Assembly (NCBI RefSeq): GCF_900142955.1
Contig: NZ_FRCP01000007.1
Span: 90,675-154,674, forward strand
Reading direction: 5' to 3'
Length of the DNA: 64,000 bases
Origin: Anaerosporobacter mobilis DSM 15930
GTDB taxonomy: Bacteria > Bacillota > Clostridia > Lachnospirales > Lachnospiraceae
A program made the translations under genes and the position numbers. The notes beneath the pieces are model-generated. The model saw only the letters and a list, made by a program, of their open reading frames with translations, searched no databases and had not been told where the DNA came from. Positions 34,834-43,204 of the stretch are shown here, piece by piece (positions within the stretch are counted from its first letter, which is position 1; every line of letters begins with the position of its first letter).

Positions 34834-35436
34834 TTAATTGTAGCTTCCATAGTGCATCGTAAGAATATTCTGAATGCTTACCCCGCTTGTTAACATTCTT
34901 ACAACATTCTCTCTTGCCTGATTAAACATATAGAATATATTCCTAGTTTCTTGCACATTCCCATATACTTTCCAATACCCTGTATATAAGAAATTCTTAC
35001 CTTTGTTCTCTATAAATCCAACAACATCCTCTGGTGGATAGCCTAACAAAATCCCAAGTTCGTGAGGAAATTCCGCTCCTTCTTCTTTATACTTTGTATA
35101 ACGACTTCTTAGTTCAACTAACACAGAATATAACTTAGGATTAGAATAACCGAACGAAAGCATTACTTCCTTAACCTCTTTGTTTCTAAGATATTCCTCT
35201 ACTCGACTTTTATTGTATAGTAAGAAAGTTGTTTTCTCTTCTGATTTCCAGATTATCGATATAGAAATCGGTGATCTTTTGAAAATCTCATATACCATTC
35301 TTACATATTCATTGGATACAATAAATAAATTCGATATCTTTAAACCGGTTAAAACGGGAGAACAATGTATTGCTAATTGTGTCTTAATATCATCTTGATT
35401 TAAACTATATATCATCTGAAGTGCTTCTTTACTCAT
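34834..35436 (-). CDS. DUF3793 family protein
   Basis: About 200 residues starting MSKEALQMIYSLNQ, with an ATG 9 bases upstream as an alternative (GGAAGGAG lies before both). The DUF3793 pattern is clear: HCSPVLTGLKISNLF near the start and PHELGILLGYPPEDVVGFIENKGKN in the second half, then YTGYWKVYGN. The role is unknown; in Clostridia the family commonly sits next to a flavodoxin gene, as here. The longer open frame begins inside the neighbouring terminator and is rejected. A promoter is visible at 35509-35537. Confidence 0.85.
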   Translation of the reverse strand: MSKEALQMIYSLNQDDIKTQLAIHCSPVLTGLKISNLFIVSNEYVRMVYEIFKRSPISISIIWKSEEKTTFLLYNKSRVEEYLRNKEVKEVMLSFGYSNPKLYSVLVELRSRYTKYKEEGAEFPHELGILLGYPPEDVVGFIENKGKNFLYTGYWKVYGNVQETRNIFYMFNQARENVVRMLTSGVSIQNILTMHYGSYN

Positions 35437-35508
35437 AGTATTCATACTCCTTCCAACATATTGAGTATTGTTAGTTATATCGAGGTTAGTTGCTTCTAAC
35501 TTATTTAT

Positions 35509-35537
35509 ATCATATCTAACTGTTACTTGAAAATCAA
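35509..35537 (-). promoter_or_regulatory. Promoter of the DUF3793-flavodoxin-DUF2325 unit
   Basis: On the minus strand TTGATT (35537-35532), 17-base spacer, TATGAT (35514-35509). Downstream AACTAAC occurs twice, near 35491 and 35472, and could be a regulator site. Confidence 0.5.
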
Positions 35538-35575
35538 TAGTTTTACTGAGTTTAATTATCAATAAGTCGATAAAT

Positions 35576-35627
35576 AAAAAAAGTTGTAAGACAACCATAC
35601 TAGTATGTTTGTCTTACAACTCTTTTT
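35576..35627 (-). terminator. MATE gene terminator, long palindrome
   Basis: AGTTGTAAGACAA at 35582-35594 pairs with TTGTCTTACAACT at 35609-35621, and the inner CATACTAGTATG is self-complementary. A run of T follows on the minus strand. Confidence 0.9.
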
Positions 35628-35687
35628 ATATTCATATCCATTTAACCCTTAGTTACGCTTAATCACACATTAATATAATTCAGCAAC

Positions 35688-37073
35688 TTATGATTTATTC
35701 TCAATTACCTGTAGCTTCTTCATATTTCTAAATTCAGCTAAAACCATAATAATAGTAATGATAGCAGCCAAAACATCTGCAATTGGACCAGAATACAAAA
35801 TACCATCAATACCCATAAACAATGGCATAGCAATAATCAACGGTAATAAAAATAAAATCTGTCTTGTTAAGGATAAGAAAATACCTTTGTAAGGTTTTCC
35901 AATTGAAGTAAAGAAGGTTGACGTAATTGGTTGAAGGAAATTCAGACAAGTAAAGAGAAGGAATACTCTAAAATAACTAATTCCGAATTCATAATAACGC
36001 GCGTCACCTTTACCGAATAACGTTATAATCTGTCTTGGTGCTAATTGAAACAACAGGAAGAAAATTATAGCTATGATCCCACCAACAATTGCAGCTAATC
36101 GATAGGTCTCCTTTACCCGCTTATATTTTCCTGCTCCATAACAATATCCTTCAATTGGTTGCGTACCTTGGGCAATGCCAATAATAAAGGAGAAGAATAC
36201 CATATTTATTTTTGATATAATACCTACACAGGCAAGCGGAATAGCTTCACCATATTCCGACAACGCACCATAATACTTCAAGGACTTATTAAGTACAATC
36301 TGAACTACCATCATTGCAATTTGATTAAAGAAAGATGCTGTACCTAACGAGATAATGCGTCTTGAATATTCCCATTTTAGCTTCAATTGATGCGTAGTAA
36401 GTTCAACCGTTTTATAACGTCTCATGTAATTAATTACAAGGAATCCTGAAAATATCTGTCCTATAATTGTTGCATAAGCTGCACCTGCCATCCCCATATC
36501 AAAACCGAATACAAAGACAGCATCCAGTATCGTATTAATAATTGCTCCTGAAAGATTACAAATCATTGCCATCTTAGGATTACCGTCTGCACGAATTAGA
36601 TGCCCTCCACCTGCCGTTAAGATTAAGAATGGGAAACCAAAGGAAGTGATTCTTACATATGTCTTAGCATATTCGAGTACATCATCTGGAGAACCGAAGA
36701 ATTTTAACATCGGCGTTAGAAATATCTGAGTAACTAACATTAATATAATACCGCTTCCTAATAGCAATACTATACTATTTCCCACATAATGTGCTGCTTT
36801 ATCGGATTCATTTCTGCCCATTGCTAGATTAAAACTAGATGCTCCACCAATACCAAACAGCAAAGCTAAAGCAACGCAGGATGTTGATAAAGGAAATGCT
36901 ATATTAGTAGCAGCATTTCCTATCGTTCCCACTGCTTGACCAATGAATAACTGGTCAATAATATTATACAGTGCACTTACTAACATAGCCACTATACTTG
37001 GTACTGCAAATTTAACCATTAATTTCCCTATTGGTTCTTCACCCAAGGGATTTTTTGCTACATTTTTGTCCAT
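35688..37073 (-). CDS. MATE family multidrug/cation efflux transporter
   Basis: Polytopic membrane exporter of 461 residues with about 12 helices in two repeats. The N-terminus MDKNVAKNPLGEEPIGKLMVKFAVPSIV and segment ALYNIIDQLFIGQAVG are the standard MATE entry. FGIGGASSFNLAMGR in helix 3 and QGTQPIEGYCYGAGKY in the second half support the family. The start at 37073 follows GGAGGATGT. Substrate cannot be predicted; it is likely Na+- or H+-driven. Confidence 0.93.
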   Translation of the reverse strand: MDKNVAKNPLGEEPIGKLMVKFAVPSIVAMLVSALYNIIDQLFIGQAVGTIGNAATNIAFPLSTSCVALALLFGIGGASSFNLAMGRNESDKAAHYVGNSIVLLLGSGIILMLVTQIFLTPMLKFFGSPDDVLEYAKTYVRITSFGFPFLILTAGGGHLIRADGNPKMAMICNLSGAIINTILDAVFVFGFDMGMAGAAYATIIGQIFSGFLVINYMRRYKTVELTTHQLKLKWEYSRRIISLGTASFFNQIAMMVVQIVLNKSLKYYGALSEYGEAIPLACVGIISKINMVFFSFIIGIAQGTQPIEGYCYGAGKYKRVKETYRLAAIVGGIIAIIFFLLFQLAPRQIITLFGKGDARYYEFGISYFRVFLLFTCLNFLQPITSTFFTSIGKPYKGIFLSLTRQILFLLPLIIAMPLFMGIDGILYSGPIADVLAAIITIIMVLAEFRNMKKLQVIENKS

Positions 37074-37191
37074 ACATCCTCCGTCTACGTCTCTCCATAA
37101 AACTTTTATTTTAGTTGATCCATTAATCAAAATCAAATCAAAATTAGTACTATCAACTATAGTAAATAAAACAAAATCTTCCTATCATAAA

Positions 37192-37995
37192 CTATTCTTT
37201 AATAAATAATTCATAGGAAATCCCTTGTTCTTTTAGCCATATTATTCTTTGCTTATATTCCGGACAAAACTTTGAAACAATCTCCCAAAATCTTTTTGAA
37301 TGATTCATCTCCATTCTATGAGCAAGTTCGTGGATTACTACATATTCGAGAATCTTACTAGGCATCATTATTAGATGCCAGTTAAAGTTCAGATTTCCTG
37401 CACTACTACAACTTCCCCATCTGCTCTTTTGACTTCTAATAGAAATTCTCCCATACGTAACTCCCATTGACTTGGCATATTGTTCTACCTTCATAGTAAT
37501 GATATTCCTAGCATTTTTCTTATACCAAGCTTCCAGACATTCTATTAAGAAATTTGGATCAGTTAATGGAGTCTCTATATTAAGTACCTCTTCAAACCCT
37601 TGCAAATGTTGTACATATTCTTTTATTGATATATTCGCTGCTTGTCTAGTAGGATTAAAAACTACATGTAAGCGAAATGTTTGATCTAAGTAAGGCAGTA
37701 TCGCACCTTCTCTAACTTCAATCCCTTTTCTTTCACGAAGTACTTGCTTTTTGTACGCGTCGTAAATCCAATCTCCTTTGTTTTCTAACAATCGTATTAC
37801 ATCAGCTTTTGTTGCCCTTATAGGTATCTTAACAGTAACCTTACCGCCAACTGCAATCATGATGGATAGAGATTTTCTCTTAGAACGAACGATTTCATAT
37901 GGTATCTCTAAATCAGAATAGGAGATACTATTATCTCTCACTTCAAAACAACACCTACTGTTTTTACTATTTTCTTTGCTATATTCCTTTGCCAT
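37192..37995 (-). CDS. YgjP/SprT-like metallopeptidase-fold protein (DUF45)
   Basis: Zinc-peptidase-like protein of 267 residues. The zinc motif HELAHRMEMNHSKRFW supplies HExxH plus a third His. It is preceded by the family block GRISIRSQKSRWGSCSSAGNLNFNW. The N-terminal half is beta-rich (VRSKRKSLSIMIAVGGKVTVK). Members are predicted cytosolic peptidases of unknown substrate. It ends close to the MATE gene, which begins 118 bases further on. Confidence 0.9.
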   Translation of the reverse strand: MAKEYSKENSKNSRCCFEVRDNSISYSDLEIPYEIVRSKRKSLSIMIAVGGKVTVKIPIRATKADVIRLLENKGDWIYDAYKKQVLRERKGIEVREGAILPYLDQTFRLHVVFNPTRQAANISIKEYVQHLQGFEEVLNIETPLTDPNFLIECLEAWYKKNARNIITMKVEQYAKSMGVTYGRISIRSQKSRWGSCSSAGNLNFNWHLIMMPSKILEYVVIHELAHRMEMNHSKRFWEIVSKFCPEYKQRIIWLKEQGISYELFIKE

Positions 37996-38192
37996 AATAA
38001 TTTCCTCAATATGCTTGATTTTCTCTCATACATCCATTCTTAGTCGCGCTTTATTTGGTCTATTTCCTTGATTTATTATAGCCTGCTATAATTCTTTAGC
38101 ATGTTATCTATGGACTCTTAATATAATTTAATAAGAAATTCAAAAGTAGTTGCATCAACTTTCGCTTACTACCATATACATTTCTTCTTCCA

Positions 38193-38229
38193 AACAATAG
38201 AAAGCTTGTATATTGAGCTTTCTATTGTT
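38193..38229. repeat. Perfect hairpin sharing its core with the hairpin at 40938
   Basis: AACAATAGAAAGCT and AGCTTTCTATTGTT, 14-base perfect arms around a 9-base loop. The ACAATAGAAAG arm core also forms the stem at 40938-40978. The T run is weak in both directions. Confidence 0.6.
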
Positions 38230-38276
38230 TATTAACCGCAAGGTATTGTTTTTTCCAATATTTCATTCCATAAACA

Positions 38277-38314
38277 AATGCTAACAATAGGTATCGTATA
38301 CCACTGTTAGCATT
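38277..38314 (-). terminator. Terminator of the DUF2500 gene
   Basis: AATGCTAACA and TGTTAGCATT with inner GGTAT/ATACC pairing; 15 bases after the stop codon. The rest of 37996-38328 shows only this and the hairpin at 38193. Confidence 0.65.
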
Positions 38315-38328
38315 TCAATTCAATCTAT

Positions 38329-38721
38329 TTAATATCTAACAAAGCCTTGATATCTGGTACCTTGGAAAGTAAGTTTTCCTTGATCACCCTCCACCAAAAT
38401 ACCATATTCATCTCCAGCTACCTCGAACTCCAAGCGATCACCACTTTCAACTTCAAAGGTTACATAGTAATCTGTCGATGTCGAACTAGTATGCATACCG
38501 TTATCATTATTCATACTAGAAGAACTATGCCTTACATTAATACGCTTTGCTACAATTTTAGTATCTACTGTTAATACTGGAGAGTTATTGTTTGTATTCC
38601 ATTGCTTTACGCCTTTTACTATTGCTACAATAAACAAACCAAGAATCAGAGCAAACACTATGAAAAAAATCACGATAAATCCATTGAAAAACAAATCATT
38701 TCCTGTATTAGCGAATTGCAT
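38329..38721 (-). CDS. DUF2500 membrane protein
   Basis: About 130 residues, starting MQFANTGNDLFF after AGGAGG (an ATG 6 bases upstream is too close to that site). One membrane helix at about 14-38 is followed by a soluble beta domain with VDTKIVAKRINVRHSS, TDYYVTFEVESGDRLEFEV and YGILVEGDQGKLTFQGTRYQGF, which is the DUF2500 pattern. Function unknown. Confidence 0.85.
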   Translation of the reverse strand: MQFANTGNDLFFNGFIVIFFIVFALILGLFIVAIVKGVKQWNTNNNSPVLTVDTKIVAKRINVRHSSSSMNNDNGMHTSSTSTDYYVTFEVESGDRLEFEVAGDEYGILVEGDQGKLTFQGTRYQGFVRY

Positions 38722-38794
38722 TCTCATTCCCTCCTATTTCTTTGATACTAGGTAATATCTATACTCTTGTCCGTGGATAAAGGATATCTGTCAG

Positions 38795-39616
38795 CTATTT
38801 AATCAGTCCAAAGAATAGTAATACTAGAATACCTAATACAATACGATACCAACCAAATATTTTGAAATCATGTTTCTTAATATAGCTCATTAAGAATTTT
38901 ATTACGATTACAGATACAACAAACGCAACAATCATACCAGTTAATAAAATAATTACTTCCATTCCTGTTGCTGGTAGACCATATTTAACTAACTTCAATA
39001 AACTAGCACCAAACATAACAGGTACTGCTAAGAAGAAAGTAAACTCTGCAGCAACACTTCTTGATACACCGATTAAGATAGCACCTAAGATTGTAGCTCC
39101 AGAACGGCTCGTTCCAGGGAATACTGCAGCAATTAATTGAAATAAACCAATGATAATAGCCGCATTAAAGGTGATTTCTGTTAACGAATTAATATGTGGT
39201 TTTCTCTTGTGATTATAATTTTCAATAATAATAAACGCAATACCAAACACGATTAATGCCAATGCGATTACTTGATAATTGTAGAATAAATCTTCAATAA
39301 CATCATCAAATAAAATTCCAATTATAGCTGCTGGAAGACACGCAACAATAATCTTAATCCACATCATAAAGGTATCTTGTTTAATATAGTATTTTTCTTT
39401 CTTGGAGAACGGCCATAACTGATTCCAAAACAAAACAACTACAGCTAATATAGCTCCCAATTGGATAACAACTTCAAACATACTGAAGAATTCATCTCTT
39501 ACATTAAGATTTACAAATTCATTCAACAGAATCAGATGTCCTGTACTGCTAATTGGAAGCCACTCAGTGATTCCCTCCACAACACCAAAGAGTATGGCCT
39601 TCAAAAATTCAATCAT
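38795..39616 (-). CDS. uppP: Undecaprenyl-diphosphatase UppP (BacA)
   Basis: Membrane phosphatase that converts undecaprenyl pyrophosphate to the monophosphate used to carry wall precursors; overproduction gives bacitracin resistance. The catalytic motifs are EGITEWLPISSTGHLIL (residues 14-30) and PGTSRSGATILGAIL around 170. It has 273 residues and about eight helices. The ATG at 39616 matches the family start; an upstream TTG frame overlaps the ribosome binding site AGAGGAG. A promoter is visible at 39722-39750. Confidence 0.96.
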   Translation of the reverse strand: MIEFLKAILFGVVEGITEWLPISSTGHLILLNEFVNLNVRDEFFSMFEVVIQLGAILAVVVLFWNQLWPFSKKEKYYIKQDTFMMWIKIIVACLPAAIIGILFDDVIEDLFYNYQVIALALIVFGIAFIIIENYNHKRKPHINSLTEITFNAAIIIGLFQLIAAVFPGTSRSGATILGAILIGVSRSVAAEFTFFLAVPVMFGASLLKLVKYGLPATGMEVIILLTGMIVAFVVSVIVIKFLMSYIKKHDFKIFGWYRIVLGILVLLFFGLIK

Positions 39617-39721
39617 ACGTAACGATTCTCCTCTCAAACTTAGTAATTTTCATACATATTCACACTTGAAATGTACACAGTCTACAATTATTTATGTACC
39701 ATCAGTGTAATCGACTTAACT

Positions 39722-39750
39722 ATTATACTTTATGGATGATATTAGTGCAA
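39722..39750 (-). promoter_or_regulatory. uppP promoter
   Basis: On the minus strand TTGCAC (39750-39745), 17-base spacer, TATAAT (39727-39722), about 105 bases before the start codon. Confidence 0.7.
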
Positions 39751-39782
39751 TTGGAAATGTCTTATCTTAATTAAAAATTAAG

Positions 39783-39812
39783 AGTACTGGAGTAAAGACT
39801 TACCCCAGTACT
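39783..39812 (-). terminator. Hairpin terminator downstream of the XRE-FlhA-like gene
   Basis: AGTACTGG and CCAGTACT with further pairing GTAA/TTAC inside; about 160 bases after the stop codon. Little else is seen in 39751-39970. Confidence 0.5.
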
Positions 39813-39970
39813 TAGACTCCAATATAATTCTATGCACTACATTCTTAAAATAGTCGTATTAATGTGAAATATAAAAGGGTAATCATAGTATGTACTGACA
39901 AGAATTAAATTCCAACTCATTACTACGCTTATAATCTATTAGGCATTTTCTCTTAGCCGTATTCTCTTAG

Positions 39971-40768
39971 TTATATTCTCTTAGCTATATCTATACCTAT
40001 TTTTTCTACCGTTAATCCTACCATAATCCCTTCTTCAATCCATTCTATAATCTTAATAAGATTTCGGATGGACTTACCTTGTTTTATAATTACAACTAGT
40101 ATTTGTTGAACCATCGAATAGGATACCTTGTCCGGTATTAGATTCTGAATTACAGCAGGATATTGAAAAGCTATATTGTCAAGAAGATTCTTAACAATCT
40201 GCTTATTAATAATGCAATCATATTGTTCGATAGCAACCCTCTTTACTACTTCATATACCTCCTTGAACGTAAATTCATCTAAACATTCTACTTTACAATC
40301 CAATGCTACTTTGTCATAGATACATATCTGGTATTGATTAGCTTCCAACTCTGTGTTGTCTTTCATCCTTACAACTGGCAGTAGATATCCGTATTCTTTT
40401 GCCAGTTCTTCACGGATCTTTTGGATTCCATTAAAATGTTTCTCGTTTTCTAATAGCATATGAGGAATGAATGCCTCACCTGCTTGAAATAGAATTGGAT
40501 CAGACAAGATAATGGACATTACTTTATCACTGTCAATTCTCTTTCCGCTTTCTGTGATCATTGCCTTCTCAAGTAATAGTTGATCTAAGCTAATATGTAA
40601 AAACTCAGCAATTGCACAAGTAATCTCCAAATCCGGATAACCAATTCCTCTTTCCCATTTTGATACTGCCTGTGGGGTAACCCCTAATTTGCTTGCCAAA
40701 TCATCTTGTGTCATTTTTGCTGCTTGCCTATAATGAACTAAGTTATTACAAAATTGTTGATTACTCAT
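39971..40768 (-). CDS. XRE-type helix-turn-helix fused to a FlhA C-domain-like module
   Basis: A soluble 265-residue protein. Residues 5-65 are a classic XRE HTH (MTQDDLASKLGVTPQAVSKW). Residues about 105-245 resemble the cytoplasmic domain of FlhA/type III export proteins (FHIPEP). IREELAKEYGYLLPVVRMKD plus NTELEANQY match the FlhA pattern of helix, LGxxxPxxRxRDN and Y. KNLLDNIAFQYPAVIQNLIP with QQILVVIIKQGKSIRNLIKI match the later LLD..YPxLVxxLVP..QKVLQxLLxEGVxIRDxxTI block. No membrane segments are present and no flagellar genes are nearby. A DNA-binding regulator using an export-gate fold as sensor or partner-binding part is the likely reading. AAAGGAG precedes the ATG and an inverted repeat lies just upstream. 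Confidence 0.8.
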   Translation of the reverse strand: MSNQQFCNNLVHYRQAAKMTQDDLASKLGVTPQAVSKWERGIGYPDLEITCAIAEFLHISLDQLLLEKAMITESGKRIDSDKVMSIILSDPILFQAGEAFIPHMLLENEKHFNGIQKIREELAKEYGYLLPVVRMKDNTELEANQYQICIYDKVALDCKVECLDEFTFKEVYEVVKRVAIEQYDCIINKQIVKNLLDNIAFQYPAVIQNLIPDKVSYSMVQQILVVIIKQGKSIRNLIKIIEWIEEGIMVGLTVEKIGIDIAKRI

Positions 40769-40781
40769 CTTATCTTCTCCT

Positions 40782-40797
40782 TTTCACATATGCGAAA
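40782..40797. promoter_or_regulatory. Palindrome before the XRE-FlhA-like gene (possible autoregulatory operator)
   Basis: TTTCACATATGCGAAA is a 16-base dyad with a single mismatched pair. It adjoins the ribosome binding site, a common place for an XRE repressor to bind its own gene. Confidence 0.4.
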
Positions 40798-40937
40798 CAC
40801 TTCTCCATGTCGACATTACAAAGAGTATCACAATTAACTATATAGAATCTATAAGTACTGATTAAATCAGCATATTATAAGAATACATAATACTAACCCA
40901 TTTGTAAAACAACAAAACGTTTACTTGTAAATAAATA

Positions 40938-40978
40938 AAGACAATAGAAAGTGTCCTATTCGGACTTTCTATTGTCTT
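40938..40978 (-). terminator. mutL terminator
   Basis: AAGACAATAGAAAGT and ACTTTCTATTGTCTT, perfect 15-base arms, then TATTTATTT on the minus strand; 40 bases after the mutL stop. Confidence 0.88.
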
Positions 40979-41017
40979 AAATCAATTTCCATTAAAATCT
41001 GCAGTTACATCATTCAT

Positions 41018-43186
41018 CTACACGATACGCTTGAATTTCTTCTCGATCTCATACTTACTCATAGAGATTATTGTTGGTCTACCATGTGGACAATGGTATG
41101 GGTTTTCAAGAAGTAATAACTGATCAATCAACGCATTGGCTTCTTCAACTGATAATCTATTATTACCTTTCACTGCAGCTTTACAAGACATAGACGCAGC
41201 TTTTTCTAAGATAGACTCTACTAGATTCGTATGGCTTTCTTCCACCAACGAATCAATTAACTCAATCAAGTAATCCTTTTCTGCAATTCCTAAAAGGTTA
41301 TTAGGTATTGCTCGGACAGAGTATTCTTTTCCACCAAAATGTTCAATTTCAAAACCAATCTCTTGTAATATGGGCATCTGTTTTTTCAATGCCTCTTCTT
41401 CACGCATTGACAAAGACAAAATAATCGGCGGCTGTAACATCTGTGAGGCAATCTCTTTATTCTTGTAGGAAGCCAAAAGCTTTTCGTATAAGACCTTCTC
41501 ATGAGCCGCATGTTGATCAATCATGAACATCTTATCTTCATATTCAACAATCCAATAAGTATTGAATAATTGCCCAATAATCCGATGTTTGCTCCTAGCT
41601 TCCTCAGAAATCATCTTCTCTTCAAACAAGCTTATCTGTTCTGCTTTTTTCTCAGCTAGTTGTTCCATCTCATATTCTGAATTGTTGTCTAGGTTTTCTG
41701 TTCCAAACTCTATGTCATGCTTGTCTGTATTATTATCATTACTCCTATTACTTGTAACCTGATAATCTGGTGTTTCACGAAGTGCAGATTTAAGATTCTC
41801 TGCTATTGCCTCATGTGGATGTTTAATGATGGTATCAAATTTACCGATCTCCGTTGCTTTAACAAGAGCTGTTTTACCAATCTCTACTTTTGTAGAATAA
41901 TCAGTCGGATTTATCAATCTATTCTCTACTCTTGTAGTATACTCTGATGATTTACTGTCTACTTTTGTAGAATATTCATTTATTCGCCCAGAATTATTAT
42001 CTTTTAGTCTAGAATTATCATGTATTAAAGCTGATTCATCATCTATTGTCCTTGAACTTTCAATAATTGGGTCCTTTTTATCTTTTATGAAACTTGGTTT
42101 CATTTCTTGCAAACGCTTCTTTTCAAATGGTTCTGGCACATTTTCAATTCGTTTTGCTTTTTCTTTTTCTTCTACTAAGGTAACAGCCGGTATTAATTCT
42201 TTTCCCGCTAGTATGTCCTTTATGGAATGATACACCATTCCGTATACTTCATCGTTATTACGGAATCGAATTTCCATCTTTGTCGGATGTACATTCACAT
42301 CAATGAATTCTCCTGGTATTGTTAGGTGGATTGCAGTAAATGGATAACGATGAGACATAGTATACGATTTGTATGCTTCTTCAATTGCCTTCGTAATAAT
42401 ACCACTCTTTACATAACGTCCATTGATATAATAATTTTCATAATTCCTGTTACCACGGGATATAATTGGCTTCCCTATATATCCATAAACGTCTACATTC
42501 TCACTCGACCCGTTCACTTCTACTACATTAGACGCAATCTCACGGCCATAGATATTATAAACAATATCTTTTAGATTACCATTTCCCGAAGTGTGAAGTT
42601 TCACTTGATTGTTACTCATGAATTTGAATGAAATATTAGGGTGAGAAACGGCTATTCTTTCAATAATATCTCCAATATAGGAAGCTTCCGTTGTAGCACT
42701 TTTTAAGAACTTACGTCTTGCTGGTGTATTATAGAATAGATTACGAATTAAAAATGTGGTACCCTCGGGACACCCAATCTCCTCCATCGTCTTTTCTACG
42801 CCACCTTCGATTACATATCGAATTCCTGTTAATTCACCAGGTGTTTTCGTAACAAGTTCTACTTGTGCTATAGCTGCTATGCTTGATAATGCTTCCCCAC
42901 GAAAACCGAGACTTGATACATGTAACAAGTCAAGAGCTGAACGAATCTTACTCGTAGAATGTCTAAGGAATGCAACTTTGATATCATCTCTTGCAATTCC
43001 ACCGCCGTTATCTGTGATTCGTATGAAGCTAATTCCACCTTCTTTGATCTCTACGGTAATGGCATTTGCTTTGGCATCTATGGCATTCTCAATTAATTCC
43101 TTAACAACAGCTGCAGGTCGTTCAATAACTTCCCCTGCAGCGATTTGATTAATGGTATTTTGGTCTAATAACTCAATTTTAGCCAT
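41018..43186 (-). CDS. mutL: DNA mismatch repair protein MutL
   Basis: GHKL ATPase and endonuclease that links MutS recognition to strand removal. IAAGEVIERPAAVVKELIEN and ITDNGGGI, then LGFRGEALSSIAA, form the ATPase site. The middle (about 340-520) is a long low-complexity linker. The C-terminal domain carries DQHAAHEKVLYEKL, the DQHAxxERxxxE-type endonuclease motif of MutL proteins in bacteria without MutH, and ends with CPHGRPTIISMS. It has 722 residues. mutS ends 18 bases upstream. Confidence 0.96.
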   Translation of the reverse strand: MAKIELLDQNTINQIAAGEVIERPAAVVKELIENAIDAKANAITVEIKEGGISFIRITDNGGGIARDDIKVAFLRHSTSKIRSALDLLHVSSLGFRGEALSSIAAIAQVELVTKTPGELTGIRYVIEGGVEKTMEEIGCPEGTTFLIRNLFYNTPARRKFLKSATTEASYIGDIIERIAVSHPNISFKFMSNNQVKLHTSGNGNLKDIVYNIYGREIASNVVEVNGSSENVDVYGYIGKPIISRGNRNYENYYINGRYVKSGIITKAIEEAYKSYTMSHRYPFTAIHLTIPGEFIDVNVHPTKMEIRFRNNDEVYGMVYHSIKDILAGKELIPAVTLVEEKEKAKRIENVPEPFEKKRLQEMKPSFIKDKKDPIIESSRTIDDESALIHDNSRLKDNNSGRINEYSTKVDSKSSEYTTRVENRLINPTDYSTKVEIGKTALVKATEIGKFDTIIKHPHEAIAENLKSALRETPDYQVTSNRSNDNNTDKHDIEFGTENLDNNSEYEMEQLAEKKAEQISLFEEKMISEEARSKHRIIGQLFNTYWIVEYEDKMFMIDQHAAHEKVLYEKLLASYKNKEIASQMLQPPIILSLSMREEEALKKQMPILQEIGFEIEHFGGKEYSVRAIPNNLLGIAEKDYLIELIDSLVEESHTNLVESILEKAASMSCKAAVKGNNRLSVEEANALIDQLLLLENPYHCPHGRPTIISMSKYEIEKKFKRIV

Positions 43187-43204
43187 TGTTACTCACCACT
43201 CTTC

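Noticed and set aside
35446..35598. N-terminal extension of the DUF3793 gene
   Set aside because: It would begin inside the MATE terminator palindrome and upstream of the promoter at 35509-35537.
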